DNA of 64,000 nucleotides from Heterotrichella gracilis (taxonomy: Eukaryota > Sar > Xanthophyceae > Tribonematales > Xanthonemataceae): positions 1 to 64,000 of the forward strand of contig JAULBX010018857.1 in NCBI GenBank assembly GCA_032358255.1. Direction: 5' to 3'. Positions 1-11,152 of this stretch are shown in pieces. The notes under the pieces were generated by a model. That model was not told the DNA's origin and ran no database searches. It saw only the letters and a program-made list of their open reading frames with translations. Position 1 is the stretch's first letter. Each line of letters begins with the position of its first letter. The position numbers and the translations under genes were made by a program.

Positions 1-195
1 ACGTCGTATCAAGGTGCAGCTCCCTCAGCAAGTTAACAAGCTTGGGATCAGCACCTCTCAGTTCTAACACCTTCCACACTGTGTCCCTATCTACCGAGTC
101 ATAGGCTTTAGTGAGGTCCACAAACCCTAGGAAGACAGGTACATTTTCCTCCCAGGCACTATCCCTAAGCCTCCTAAGTATGGCCCCATCACTGC
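1..195 (-). mobile_element. LINE (non-LTR retrotransposon) reverse transcriptase fragment, runs off left edge
   Basis: The minus strand reads open in one frame from about 195 to 1 and gives reverse-transcriptase core sequence: RRLRDSAWEENVPVF followed by LGFVDLTKAYDSVDRDTVWK and a stretch ending LLRELHLDT. F-x-D-L-T-K-A-Y-D-S-V-D is the first catalytic aspartate motif (motif A) of LINE reverse transcriptases. Only this part lies in the window; the rest would be to the left. The element sits just downstream of a SYLF gene exon, in the same orientation, so it is either in that gene's intron or has cut the gene short. The clade cannot be assigned from about 60 residues. Confidence 0.8.
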
Positions 196-329
196 TGGTT
201 TTGCACCCTTCACCACCCCCACGCCCCACCCACCCACCCACCCACCTACCTTTGAAGCTAATTCAGTATAGGGTATACTGTATAGCCCCACCAATGCTGA
301 TTTCGCCCCTTCCACCACCCCACACCCAC

Positions 330-1644
330 CTTTGAAGCTGATGTCCAGCATAGCCCCATCACTGATGTTGTACACAAGCACCTCGTCAGAGTCCTCGTCA
401 AGGGACTGGGAGGACTCAACCCCCAGGTTGTAGTTGAAGTCGGCACCAGCTGCGGAGTCCTGCTGCATGAAGGACTGCAGCATGTCTTGCCGTGGCAGGA
501 GCATCACCGTCTTCACGTCGCTGTACCCTGCACATACACATACAGTCAACTCAGAGAATTAACATACAGTCATGTTTATGATATTGATTGCAATTCTGCT
601 GGCAGAAGGACTGGGGCATGTGTCCCTGGGGCAGGAGCATCACGGTCTTCACGTCGCTGTACCCTGCACGCCACAATATCTACCATAATATCTACCATAT
701 AGCTTACCATTTTAAGAGAACTGTAATATAAAAGTCCAGATGAATGTTATTATAACAGAACTAGTACAAGCGCAATCACAGATTTGCTGGCGGTCTGGCT
801 GGGGCATGTGTGCTTGAGGCAGGAGCATCACTGTCATGTAATTTATCATACATTTATCCTGACTACCAACACTCAAGCAGACAACCTACCTAGGGAGAGC
901 CCCACTCCCAGCTTGTATACTGTGATGAAGGAGGGCGCAGACCACCTGGGCCTGCCCCGCTCATCGTCATCCAGCCGCGCAAACACCATGCCCCACCCGC
1001 TCAGGTAGGAGAAGCCAAAGCCCATCCTCTCGGTGTTCAGGATGCAGATGCCCTGCAAAAGAGGTGCATGGGCAGTGTTTAGGGTTTAAGGTTCACAGTA
1101 CAGGGTTGCCATCTGGGTGTGCACGGATGCAGGTGACCTGTGCAGGCACACAGCTAGCGCATTCTAGGGTCTAGGGTCTAGGGTCTAGGGTTTAGGGTAC
1201 CTGTGCCCCCTTCAGCACCTCGGTAGGAAGCATCCAACTGCTTAGGGTATAGGTTTTGGGTATAGGGTTTCGGGTCTAGGTCTAGGGTTTTGAGTACCTG
1301 TGCCCTCTTCAGCACCTCTGTGGGCAGCACGCTGTCCTCCAGTTGTCCAACTGCCTAGGGTCTAGGGTTTGGGTCTAGGGTTTTTAGGGTACCTGTGCCT
1401 TCTTGAGCACCTCCGTGGGCATCACGACGTCCTCCAGGTCGTCCTGCGGGGTGGTCATGCGGTGCAGCCAGCGCAGGCACTTGGTGGTGTCCACGTCCAG
1501 GCGCTTGGAGGCGTCGTCGGGCATGTGGTAGGTCTTGGCAAGCTTGCGGTAGCCGTACCACTCGCTGGGCATGGGGCGCTCGGCAGGCACCTCCATGTCT
1601 GCCACGGGGGTGGAAGCCATGGTGTGGGAGGTGGGTCCAGCCAA
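330..1644 (-). CDS. SYLF (Ysc84/DUF500) lipid-binding domain protein, 3' end missing
   Basis: Exons read on the minus strand are 1393-1644, 890-1052 and 330-527, with GT-AG junctions in phase; later exons would lie left of the window. The second exon gives GICILNTERMGFGFSYLSGW, then GMVFARLDDD and RWSAPSFITVYKLGVGLSLG, the typical core of SYLF domains, which bind phosphoinositides and in yeast Ysc84 also actin. The third exon (KTVMLLPRQDMLQSFM) matches the following SYLF segment. The first exon is a hydrophilic leader without a clear signal peptide; the Met at 1644 or the nearby Met at about 1620 could start translation. Odd points: a LINE fragment lies 135 bases beyond the last visible exon, and two exon edges are repeated inside the introns. 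The family call is firm; the role in the cell is inference. Confidence 0.8.
611..835 (-). repeat. Two echoes of the SYLF third-exon acceptor edge
   Basis: Bases 611-668 repeat, with few differences, the start of the exon ending at 527, including the acceptor (tgcag then ggtacagcgacgtgaag), and still encode YSDVKTVMLLP. A third, weaker copy lies at about 786-835. Both are in the intron upstream of the true exon, so they could serve as alternative acceptors. Confidence 0.75.
1160..1450 (-). repeat. Triplicated exon end plus donor of SYLF exon 1, spaced by TTTAGGG-like runs
   Basis: The true exon end (1393-1450, minus strand, reading DVVMPTEVLKKAQ then gtaccc) is repeated at about 1297-1345 (DSVLPTEVLKRAQ then gtactc) and 1197-1240 (LPTEVLKGAQ then gtaccc). 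Each copy keeps the reading frame and a usable GT donor. Between the copies lie degenerate TTTAGGG/TCTAGGG arrays. This looks like stepwise tandem duplication of a roughly 100-base unit. Confidence 0.8.
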
Positions 1645-2334
1645 GTGGAGGCTGCGCAGGCTGGTGTTACTTTGTGTTCGGTGTTGCTGCTGCTTTGCTG
1701 GGTGCTGTTCCCTGTTTTCTGCTCCTGCTTTCCAAGTGGGGGCTGTGCAGGCTGGTGATGTATGTATTGGTGTTGCTGCTGCTGTGCAGGTTGGCGGGTT
1801 TGCTGCTAGGGTTTGCTGCTGCTGTTGCTTCCACGTCAGCGGTGTGCAGTAAGGTGGGGCGAGGCCAAGCTGGTGCTGTCTAGGGAGGCGACGGTCAAAA
1901 CTGCCCAGCTGTTAGTGCGTTGAGCGGCTGGTGTTCTCTCAAGAAAGCCAGGTGTCGAGGCGTGGGTCTGAAGCCTGGCGCAGAACCTTTCGGAAGCTTG
2001 CGAGGTTTTGAATTTGGGTCTAAGTGGGGTTTAAATTTTCCCTGGCCAGAGGTGCAACACAATATGTATGCGGTACTCACGGCCAGGCGCGCTTGACGTT
2101 GCGAGGCAGGGCTACAAACCAGAGCACGGAAACCTGGCAACACCTGTTGTCGACAGAAGAATGGGCACGTTGCCCATAACCGCAAACCCATATGCATGCA
2201 CTCAGGCAGCCGAGTGAACGTTTGCATGCTTTGCCCAGCACTTGCCCGCTACCAGCACTTACATACTCTTCCCGACGACTTTCCACTGGTTGATTGATAA
2301 ATTGGTTGCGGTTTCACATGCCGCGACTGGCGTC
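1645..2334. promoter_or_regulatory. Shared upstream region of divergent SYLF and mut-7-like genes
   Basis: This 690-base stretch separates two divergently read genes and so should hold both promoters. It contains an imperfect tandem duplication (about 1636-1700 and 1727-1795, both with a gaggctg/gggctgtgcaggctggt block followed by gttgctgctgct). No TATA box stands out and I see no convincing coding sequence. Confidence 0.4.
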
Positions 2335-5300
2335 ATGACGGATCACGCGGGGGTGGGTGTGGTCCCCACAGACGTGGTCGCTTGCATCTCCGCCAACGAC
2401 CATGCAGCGTTCCTCACCACCCTGCGGGGGCTCCTGTCGAAGAACAACTACAGGCCCTTGGTCTCAGATCTGGAGAAGCTAGTGGTCGACAACGTATGCG
2501 CAAGTCACCATCCAAATTTTGACCCCCATGCATCATATGCATGCATGTGCAACAGTGCGACGGTGGTGCGCATCCACCGCATTGGCGCACCTGCTGTCAT
2601 CTGTCATGCACTACTGTCCTTCACAAGCCGCTGGGCTGTATTGAAGAGACGACGAATGAAGGTCATTGTGCCGGGTTGATCCGCATCCATCCCCAAGAAG
2701 GGTTGCTGCACATTTGCATGTAAGGTAATTGAACACACCTCACACCAACAATAACACGCACACGCTGCGCACGCGCAGGTTGAGCCAGGGGAGACCCTGA
2801 AATTCCTACTTGAAGCTGTAGAGGCACTCCTGCGTGGGCCTTATGTGGAGCTGGGAGGCTCGCACAGCGCCCTGAGCCATTTGGTGCTGCAGCTGGTGCC
2901 CTGCCTTGTGAAAGCCGGTGGCCCTAGGGTATTGGCCGATGTCAAACGACAAGCTGCACGCCTGCTGATGGGAAACCTGACCCAGGAGAACGTCAAGGTG
3001 GTGTCAAAGGTGGGGTGGGGGCCTTTGGATATAGCGGTCAGGGTTTAGGGGTAAAGAGCATGTCAGTGGGGGTGTTCCATACTGTTATTGGACGGCAGGT
3101 GGGTACTTCAGTTAGCTTATATTTTTGTGCTGCAGGCAGGGGAAGGGCAGGTTCTGAACTGCCCCTTACAAGTGGGTTCTGCCAACGTATCCTTTCCCAT
3201 TTGCAGGGGGAAAACATATGTATGTCTTGGACTTACGGTAGAACACGCGTTTTCATGTATCGTTGTGGGCAACATTTGGAGTTGTTGAGCCCCTGCACTG
3301 CTTGGCCCTGCAGGTTGCGCAGTACTATGAGCTGCAAGCCGAGGATGTGCCTGACATGGCGCTGCTGCGGGGCTATGTGCGGCAGCTGTTTGGCCAGGCT
3401 GGCTCAGCCACAGCCGCGGTGGCCCTGGCTACACAGTTCAAGGTGTGGTCCCCACAGCTGCACATATCAAAGGATACTAAAGTTCAGTTATTTGTGCTCG
3501 AAATTTTATCTATTTTCCTATTAAAATATTTAATTGTTACAGTTTTATGTATTCCAGGTGCATTCCAGCTGCGCTGCTCAGAGCTATTGAATGTACATAA
3601 TATTGAAAGGGGTCGTAATTTGACACTGTTTTGCATATTACAAGGTGAATGTAGCATGCACTCAGGCCGGGACATAGAGACTCTAGGCCATTCTTCATTT
3701 ACAAATGCAGGACATCATCAGAGAAGAGGAGATTGGTGCGCTGATGGAGCAGCTGCTGCTGTCCAACCAGGAGCCATTGGCGCAGACATGGGCCTCCTCG
3801 CTACCGCAACCACTCCAGGTCAGCCATACTGCCCAATCCAATCCAATTTAATGCAGTTGATGTCAATCCAACAAAACCGCTGCTTGCAATCCCTAATCCA
3901 ATTCAATGCAATCCAATTGAATTGCTCTTAGCCTAAGAGTCTCGGGGCTCGCCTGTTTGAATGGATTACTGTGCCAGTCTCTGCGAGAACATTGTAACAC
4001 GATGTGCATTCTAGTGCTTGATTTCGAACCTGCATGATGCCTGCTCATGCAAAGCGAGGGCAATATACCACTGATCGGCGTGAAAAGCGCTTGTCTTTGA
4101 ACGTAAGTGTGTGTCTGTACCCTTGGCTGCAGGTCGCGTTTGTTGAGCAGTGCATCTCCATGCAGCGCCTCAAGGTGGCTGCCCATGCTGTGGAGCAGTT
4201 TGGGCTGCAAGACACCTTCCCAAACATCAGGTGCCCAGATATGAAACTCAAAGCGTACATGAAAGCCCCGAGTGCACTGTATGTGCACTGCACGCAAGCT
4301 GCTGTAGGCTAGGGTTCAAAGTGGGCCAGCCCTGCATTTATAATTTAGAGTTCACGCATGAGATATTCAGCTTCCTCGAGCTCGAGATGAAGAGCCTGCA
4401 GCGTTTGTACAACTTGGCACGATACTGATGGGTATGGGATTGCTTTAAAGCAATTTGGCCCCATCTCCCTCAAAGTGCTGGTCAATGCACTATTTTTGAC
4501 CCATGTGAATGTACATTTGCCCCCTCCCCTTCCAGGTACCAGTACCGGCTCCACTCCCTGACCCGGCTCATGAACAAGGGGCTGTGGACAGTGGCGGCAA
4601 ACGTGGCGGGGGAGGATGCGCAGCTGCAGGTGGGGGATCTCAGTCCATGTTGTGGGTTTTCAATAAACGTGTTTAACCCATTCGCGCCGAGCGGTCCCGC
4701 CGGCCGGCCGCAGGCGACGATAATTGGGGCACCCTGAAAAAGTGCTTCCCGCAGTCCACGTACGCGTTCTCGAGTGCCTGGCGCGTTATCGGGTGAAAGT
4801 TTGCAACTTAAAGTCGAGTTTTTGCTGCTGGTTCGCTCTGTTTGATGCCACATCGCGCACAATGTCCGGCCATCCCGGTCCGCATGCCCTCTCTTAGAAC
4901 AACTGCAACCCCTTACGAACTAAAGACGTTTATGGTTAGAAGCTAAGTCTTTCCTTGCAGCGTATGGTACAGGCGGGCTTAGGACAACCAGCCCTAGCGT
5001 ACTCTGAGAACAGGGCGCCAAGACACTATGTCTGTACGCAACTTGCTCCAATTGTCTACGTGGTACACATGCAACGACATGTCCTCCCCCTTACGTGTGT
5101 TTGGGTAGCAATAACCAACTTGCACGAACGCTAACGGGCATAGGCCAGGTGGGCAAGGTGGACAGGTGGGACCATGGGAAAGTGTTTCTGAGCAAGGTAC
5201 GCAGCTTTTCCCTTAACGACGGCGATGTTCACTACGTTTGTTACAAGGTAGCTGAGCGAGGCATGCCTTTCAAACCGGACTTTGCGAAGTTTGTTGCCAA

Positions 5301-8143
5301 CAGCGATGTTTTGACCTCGAGTCCCCCCCACCCCAGTCCCAAACTCATACAGCAACAGGTTTGCACAAGTCTCGGGCGTCAGCTTCACTTAAACGTATCG
5401 ATACATCGTTTTCGCGAGGCGCTCTGTAGAGGAGACATGTCTGCAGGCACTGCATTTCGCATGTGAACTCGGATGGCCAGGTTTGGGTAGGTGCGAGGCT
5501 CGAGTGCAGCAAGGGTACTACCTGTAGCCCAAATAAGCTTTCAGGCAGTACCTCATAGCACCGTGCTCAACAATATAGCCTCACCACTGGCACACTAGGT
5601 GCATGGCATGGGTTTGAAACCTCGTTGGTTCTCTAAGGCGATTTTGCGCAGGGCGACGTTTTTGCGCAGGGCGACGCAGGAAAAGTTTCTATAGGTCAAG
5701 TTCTCGTGAAAGCAGTCCATAGGCAACACGGCAGACCTCCTACAAGTTTGTTTGATATTGGGTACGTTGCGACATGCGATGGGGGTAGTGTCGCACGATA
5801 CAAAAGCCACTGCGATCGGCGACGCAATCGGTGCCCATCGGTTCAAGACGTTCACATACATCCTAACCAACAACGCCAGTGTCTGTAGCTGCTTAAACGG
5901 TCGTAAGGGTGGTTGTTTTACTGCTGTTTCGTGAGGGTGTGCAGATCTGCACATTCGGCGCGAAAGGGTTAAAATCCAGGTGGTTTCTGTGCATGCGGTG
6001 GGTTTTGACTGCAGAGCCTCCTGGTGCAGCGGGTGGCGCAACTTCGCAATGTCCACATTCTACTTTCCCGACTCTGCAATTTTCTGCAGGGCCTCCTGGT
6101 GCAGCGCATGGCACAATCTCCCAATTCCCCAATTTTGCCATTTTGCCATTTCCCAGTTTCCCAACGTTGCAATCCGCAGGGCCTCTTGGTGCAGCGCGTG
6201 GCGCAATCAGGGGACGCCGCCCAGGCCGAGGTGCTGCGGGACCAATTCGGTTTGGATGTGGCGCTCACCGCTGTGGGGGCTGAGGCGCTGGCGGCGCACG
6301 AGCAGCACCGCAGGCGTGTCTACCTGCAGCTGCCCCTGCCTGCGGTAAGCGTGTGTGTGGGGTTGGCTGGGCACCATACGTGTGGGTGTTGCAAGCTAGA
6401 AAGGTAAATAGTGGTCCTATCATCGTGTTATTACCTTTGGTGGTGGTGGGTGGGGGAAGTAGGGAGGGCGGCGCTGCCAGGTGACACATTGTACGTCGGC
6501 ATATCAAATCGTAAATGCTTTTGTAGCATTTGTGAATGAGTATAGCTAGCTTTCTCTAGGATTTAGGGATCCAATCACTGATTTGCTTAAAAGGTGGCAA
6601 AGCGTTTCTCTGCTTTTACCTTGAGAAGGCTGAAACCCTAAAACCCTCTTGGTGTGCAGGAGCGGGTGGTGTTTGTGGGCAGCGAGTCGGACATCCCCCG
6701 CGCCGCACAAGCCCTGCAGGCCGCCCAGGTGGTGGGGCTGGATGTGGAATGGAAGCCATGCAGCGTGGCGGGGTCGGAAAACCCAGCAAGCACCTTGCAG
6801 GTGGGGGGCTAATACCCTGGGATCTTAACCCTAAACCCTAAACCCAAGCAGCGCCTTGCAGATGGCCATGGAGCATTGATACCCTGCAACCTTAACCCTA
6901 AACCCAGTGAGTACCTTGCAGGTGGGGTACTACTACCCTGCGACCTAAACCCTAGAGCTCCCTCCTGGGATCGCCCCACGCCAATATGTATAGTGTCACC
7001 TCTTGCATACAAACATGACTAATAACGAGAATGTAGATTAAAATGTATTCAACATTACATGTGTTGCCTTGCAGGTTGCCACCCGAGAGGAGGTGTTCAT
7101 TTTCGACCTGCTCACCCTCAACAGCTCCCCAGCCCTGGACCAGTGCCTGGCCTCCCTCCTAGGGTCTTCCCACATTATCAAGCTTGGGTGCGGGTTGAGG
7201 GGGGACCTGGCCAAACTGGCTGCCTCCCACCCGCACATGGCCGCGTATGGGTGCGCGGTGTCCATGCTGGATGTGAGGGGGCTGTGGCAGATGACTGCGG
7301 CGGGGAAGGCCATGGTGCGTGCGCAAATACCTACAGGGCATACGGTGGATGCTCTCATGTGCTGGCATGCATGGCCGATATCGCCTCATGCAAAACGCGT
7401 GGGTGCACTGCTGCGCTGAAGGGTTATGTGCCACAGCTGCATTTGTGCACGCCAGCAACTCTGGTCCTGTACACCCTCAAGCCCTAATTGTACGCCCTCA
7501 CCCCTCAGGGTCGCAAGGGTGGCTACATCGGGCTGTCATCGCTATCAGAGGCGCTGCTGGGTCGCCCCCTGGACAAATCCATGCAAGCCACCAACTGGGA
7601 GATGCGCCCGCTCACACCCCGCCAGGTGGCTTACGCAGCGCTGGACGCGTACTCGCTCATCATGGTAAGGCTGTGTGCAAGTGTGCAGCTCATGTGGTGG
7701 CTGGGTTATGATGCTCTGCTTTTGGTTGCAGCTGTATGTTGCCATGTTGGGCAGGGGTTCTATGAACGACCTAAGGGTTCTGATGATCCCGTCATTCCTA
7801 TTTTCTCTTCTATCACGCATTCACCCAGATGGGGTGCCCGCAGGTGTACGATGCCCTGCTGGCCAGCAATACCCTACTCGACCCTAAGGGTCAGGGTGTG
7901 CAGGGCCTGATGTTTGGATCAGAGGCCCGCCCCAGGCGCAAGCGGGGCCAACAGGACAATGGCTCAGGGCCGGGGCCAGGCCCTTCAGGGGTGCGGGCAG
8001 ATCTGGGGGGGCGGGAAGAAGGCCCTTCTAGGGTCCAGGAGGATACCGTGGAGGGTATTGTGGAGGTTCGCCAAGGGGACGCGGCAGCAGCCGAGTGCCG
8101 GGGGAGCGACGGGGAGGAGGGAGGTGCGCATGGCGGCATGTGA
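2335..8143 (+). CDS. mut-7/EXD3-like 3'-5' exonuclease (DEDDy family)
   Basis: Eleven exons join in frame to about 606 aa: 2335-2493, 2779-3009, 3314-3442, 3711-3818, 4133-4230, 4536-4629, 6180-6344, 6660-6800, 7075-7314, 7509-7664, 7844-8143. The C-terminal half is a DEDD exonuclease of the WRN/RNase D type. Exo I is VVGLDVEWKP, Exo II lies around IIKLGCGLRGDLAKL, and Exo III is YAALDAYSLIMVYDAL with the tyrosine four residues before the aspartate, as in DEDDy enzymes. The N-terminal half (about 370 aa) is helical and unlike WRN, which matches the layout of C. elegans mut-7 and animal EXD3, involved in small-RNA handling. The tail is charged and Gly/Pro-rich. Start at 2335 is chosen as the first Met before the conserved region; an in-frame Met at 2242 is possible. 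Function in RNA end-trimming is inferred from the family. Confidence 0.85.
4673..5972. mobile_element. Non-autonomous piggyBac-like DNA transposon in an intron
   Basis: The element lies in the intron between 4629 and 6180. It is bounded by TTAA on both sides (4673-4676 and 5969-5972) and by inverted ends: left CCCATTCGCGCCGA, right (reverse complement) CCCTTTCGCGCCGA, 13 of 14 matching. TTAA target sites and ends starting with CCC are hallmarks of the piggyBac superfamily. The interior is 1.3 kb, AT-richer than the flanking exons, with only short ORFs (123 aa plus at 5095-5466, 153 aa minus at 5595-6056) that I cannot match to a transposase, so it is probably non-autonomous. A perfect 14-base palindrome (gtgcagatctgcac) lies just inside the right end. 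Confidence 0.8.
6005..6212 (+). repeat. Triplicated splice acceptor of mut-7-like exon 7
   Basis: Three copies of a block reading gcag, then ggcctcctggtgcagcg, then a ggtggcgcaa-type tail occur at about 6010-6042, 6085-6116 and 6175-6212. The last begins the true exon. Each carries its own AG acceptor and encodes LLVQRVAQ or a close variant (LLVQRMAQ). Only the third continues into the long conserved frame. Confidence 0.8.
6787..6960 (+). repeat. Triplicated donor edge of mut-7-like exon 8 with CCCTAAA runs
   Basis: The exon end (caagcaccttgcag, then gtgggg, at about 6787-6806) recurs at about 6846-6866 and 6902-6925, each followed by 'taccctg..ccttaaccctaaaccc'. The unit is about 58 bases. 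The CCCTAAA block is the plant-type telomere C-strand repeat, here inside an intron. Confidence 0.7.
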
Positions 8144-9989
8144 ACCCTAAATGCTAAACCAAGCATCACAGCACGTGCCACACGTGTGCTGTCGATGCCT
8201 GATGCTCCTTGTCCCTGGAGTCATGTGCATCATTTTGGATGCGCATGCTGTGAGGTGAATGCTTAAATGGGTTGCCTGCACTTACACGCATGCACCTTAA
8301 CTTCTGCCCTCACTGGATGCACTTTGAATGCTTGTGTTGCTGTTGACCATTGTGATGCAGACGGTCTGACTGCGTGGTTGGTTGCAGAGCAGGCGCGTGA
8401 GTGGCCACGCGGCCACCAGGATGCGCCCTGGTGGCGCCACGTGGCATGGGGCGTTGGGTGGCTACCGCAATGGGGTGTGGCGTGGCCTGCTGGCGTGGCG
8501 CTGAAAACGGAGCCGGCGCTACCCTGCAGCAGCATCTTGGCTTGGGGGCCACAGGGCCATGCATGTGCTGGCAAGCATAAGCTACGTGCTGGGGCAATGC
8601 TGGTGCTGGGCGGGAGGGAAGTGGGGCTACAAGCGCCAGGTATGGTTGTAGCTAGGGGTTCAACTTGGTAATTCTGGTAAATGTACAAAGTGAAAAGGGT
8701 CTAGTACATGGCACACAAGGCAATGAGCTGATGACGGTTGGCGATGGGTTTCACTGTATTTGTACATAGAACTCATTTCGCTAAATCGCTGTGTTGGTAT
8801 AATGTACGGTAATGGAAGGTGCCAGTACCCCTTGTGGGGGGGAGGGGTGTGTGTGTGCCATTACCGCTACTTGCAAGCTACGTGCGTGTCATGTCTAATT
8901 GTGACAATTTGTGGGCGTCAGTACATTGTCCATGTGGGGGAATGAATGGCACGAGCATTCATGGCCGCCTGCATCCAGCCTTGAGTGCATCAAACACGCA
9001 CATGTCAACTGATTATGCTGCTTGCTGTGCTGCAGGGGTGCCTGATAACACCGTTGATCGCCACACCGGCTCCTGGCTTTACAACGGCCACACAGAAGCC
9101 TTGGATTCAATGCAGCAGGTTCCCAGGCCTGTCATGGTGGCTGTGGCTGCTCAGGGCCGAGATGCGAGACAGCTTCAGATGCATCCGCGCGCATGCCAGC
9201 CCTTCGTACCAAGGTGGCAACTGCAATCACTGCTAGCACGAGCCAGCCTCAAAGTGATGCTGCAGCTGCCATGCAAGCTGCCCAGTGGGAATGGGCTGAT
9301 CATTGCACTGCATTGAGGCCTGGGATTGATACAAATCTCGCAATTTTCAGTTGCTGCAGCTGTTTGGAGTTGACGTTATTAGCGTCGCGCTGATAGTAGT
9401 GAACAACATTGAGGATGCAGCTCACAGTTTGTCAGCAGACACCCCTGGTGACGAGCCCCAGCTGGAGCAATTTCAGAAGCACAAGGTTTTACAGCGCTGA
9501 AAGTATCGTTATGACTGACCAGTACTAAATTCGTCATTATGTCGCAACCACTTTTTATTCTTCAATTATTGCACCTCCAGGCTTCCTGCCCACGCCACGG
9601 GTGCTACTTGCGCCAACCAACGCTTGGCAACGTACAGCAGTTGCACGATAAATAGGAAAATGAACCCCGATACATAAGAGAACCCTGTACCTGTTGCTAG
9701 ACAACCTATTGAGTGCTACGCGTGGACGTGAACAAGAGCAAGCTTGACCAGAACAAAGCCTGTAATTCAGATACAGGGAGGAAACGCTGCTACTGACGAG
9801 TGGGCCTAAGCTTGTCCACCACTGCAGCTGTTGGTTGCAAACCACCAAGTTGCCAGGTTCTTCATTTAGGCTGAACCCAAAAACATAAGCGCAAGAGTGG
9901 CACAGGTTGCGGAGGTGGCGGCCACCAGCACTGCTACCAAATACAAGTCCCAATCCTGAACAGGGTCCAACCACCCTTCAAGCTCTCTC
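8144..9989. other. Intergenic, 1.85 kb, no supported gene
   Basis: This is the shared 3' flank of the convergent exonuclease and inhibitor genes. ORFs of 134 aa (8267-8671) and 165 aa (8819-9316) lack recognisable motifs and look like chance frames. A strong GC-rich hairpin lies at 8404-8445 (listed separately). Confidence 0.5.
8404..8445. other. GC-rich hairpin downstream of the exonuclease gene
   Basis: The left arm gccacgcggccaccagg (8404-8420) pairs with the right arm cctggtggcgccacgtggc (8427-8445) apart from a small bulge, with a loop of about 6 bases. It begins about 260 bases past the stop codon at 8143, so it may lie in the 3' UTR. Function unknown. Confidence 0.55.
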
Positions 9990-10587
9990 CTATCCAGTGT
10001 GTGGGGTCTGGACCACCAGGTTTGTTGCTGGGTCACAAAAGACCCGCACCCTGTCCGTCCTGTAGTCCATGGTGACCATGGAACCCATCGGCACCACACT
10101 CACTGCAAACCCGGTCTCCTGTGCAATCTTGGCCTTGGCTGCCTGGCAGTCCGTGCCTACCAATTCTGGCCAGGAGCTCCTGACGTTGCCCTGGGGAGCA
10201 ACGTCTCCAAAGGCATGGGCACCACTACCGAACTGGAAGTTTTTATTTGGGTTGTCGGCTGAGCCTTGCACTACAGAGGTGTCATCCCCGGTGACTGTGT
10301 CTGGCAGAGAGGCGTCCACCATGGCTTCTGCCTTGGCTGACGCAGTACTCTTCAGGGCACTGCTGCTGGTGGAGTCAGCCAAGTCCATGCTGCTACCACT
10401 GTTGCTGCTACTGGATGCTGTCAGGGCTGCCTGAGTAAGCAGACAGGAAGGGCCACAGTCATATGAAGGGTGCTACGTGGGGAGTCGGTCGGTGCTAACT
10501 CAAGTAGTGCACGTGCACGAGATTCAGACCCACCTGAGCTGCAAGGAGCAGAGTGGAGATGAATAGCAGGGTGGCCAACCGAGCCAT
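9990..10587 (-). CDS. Secreted potato inhibitor I (MEROPS I13, eglin-like) serine protease inhibitor
   Basis: Two exons, 10534-10587 and 9990-10430, give 164 aa. The first exon is a clean signal peptide (MARLATLLFISTLLLAAQ). A Ser/Thr/Ala-rich linker follows, then a C-terminal potato-inhibitor-I domain: SSWPELVGTDCQAAKAKIAQ, then VVPMGSMVTMDYRTDRVRVF and a tail ending VVQTPHTG. The W-P-E-L-V-G start, the reactive loop and the R-x-D-R-V-R-V-F strand are diagnostic. By alignment with eglin c (VTL-D) the scissile bond should be Met-Asp, which suggests chymotrypsin- or subtilisin-like targets. Such inhibitors usually act outside the cell or in the vacuole. It is divergent from the WW-domain gene, 565 bases away. 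Confidence 0.9.
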
Positions 10588-11152
10588 GTCGTTGGAAGGA
10601 AGAGGAAGACGGTTTCGGAGTACACGGCACTGCTGTTACAGCTGAATCCCTGCAACTCTTGAAGGGCGGGGCACTGGACGAGCGCCAGTTTTCAGCCTTG
10701 CTAGGCAGGAACGGTTGCCAGCTTGACGCATGCACCACCAGGTTTCCACTACCTGGAAAGTTCGCCCAACTAGCCTTGGATGGATGACGGACACAAACAC
10801 GTTTTTTACACTGCTTATAATAACGGTGCAAGTACAGTACTTGAAAAAGTTGCAGGTTGGAAAAGGCTTATGGGACTGGCCAGTTATAAAAGCGCGCCAA
10901 AATTGCTTCGGGACCCGCGGCTCGAGGTTCCTGTCTGCTCTCTGGTTCCTCTGCCCGACTGGCGTGCAATGGAGAGCACCCAACTATGTAAACCCTACCA
11001 ACGCCTGGCAAAGAAGGTTCTTTCAGCCCTCCGCGGGGCTTGTAGCAAGCTGGGTGACAATGGCGTACAGTGTAACTGTACACATTTGCTGATTTCCACT
11101 GCATGCATGCAACCGCCCCAACTGTATGCATGCATATGCAGTTCATCGAAAC
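10588..11152. promoter_or_regulatory. Divergent promoter region, inhibitor and WW-protein genes
   Basis: 565 bases lie between two divergent genes, both encoding secreted proteins. A tgcatgca cluster (about 11099-11140: gcatgcatgc, then gtatgcatgcatatgcag) lies just upstream of the WW-protein start. No coding sequence is supported. Confidence 0.35.

Noticed and set aside
8819-9316. 165-aa plus ORF in the intergenic stretch
   Set aside because: No motif, no convincing splice partners, low-complexity residues; left as unexplained DNA.
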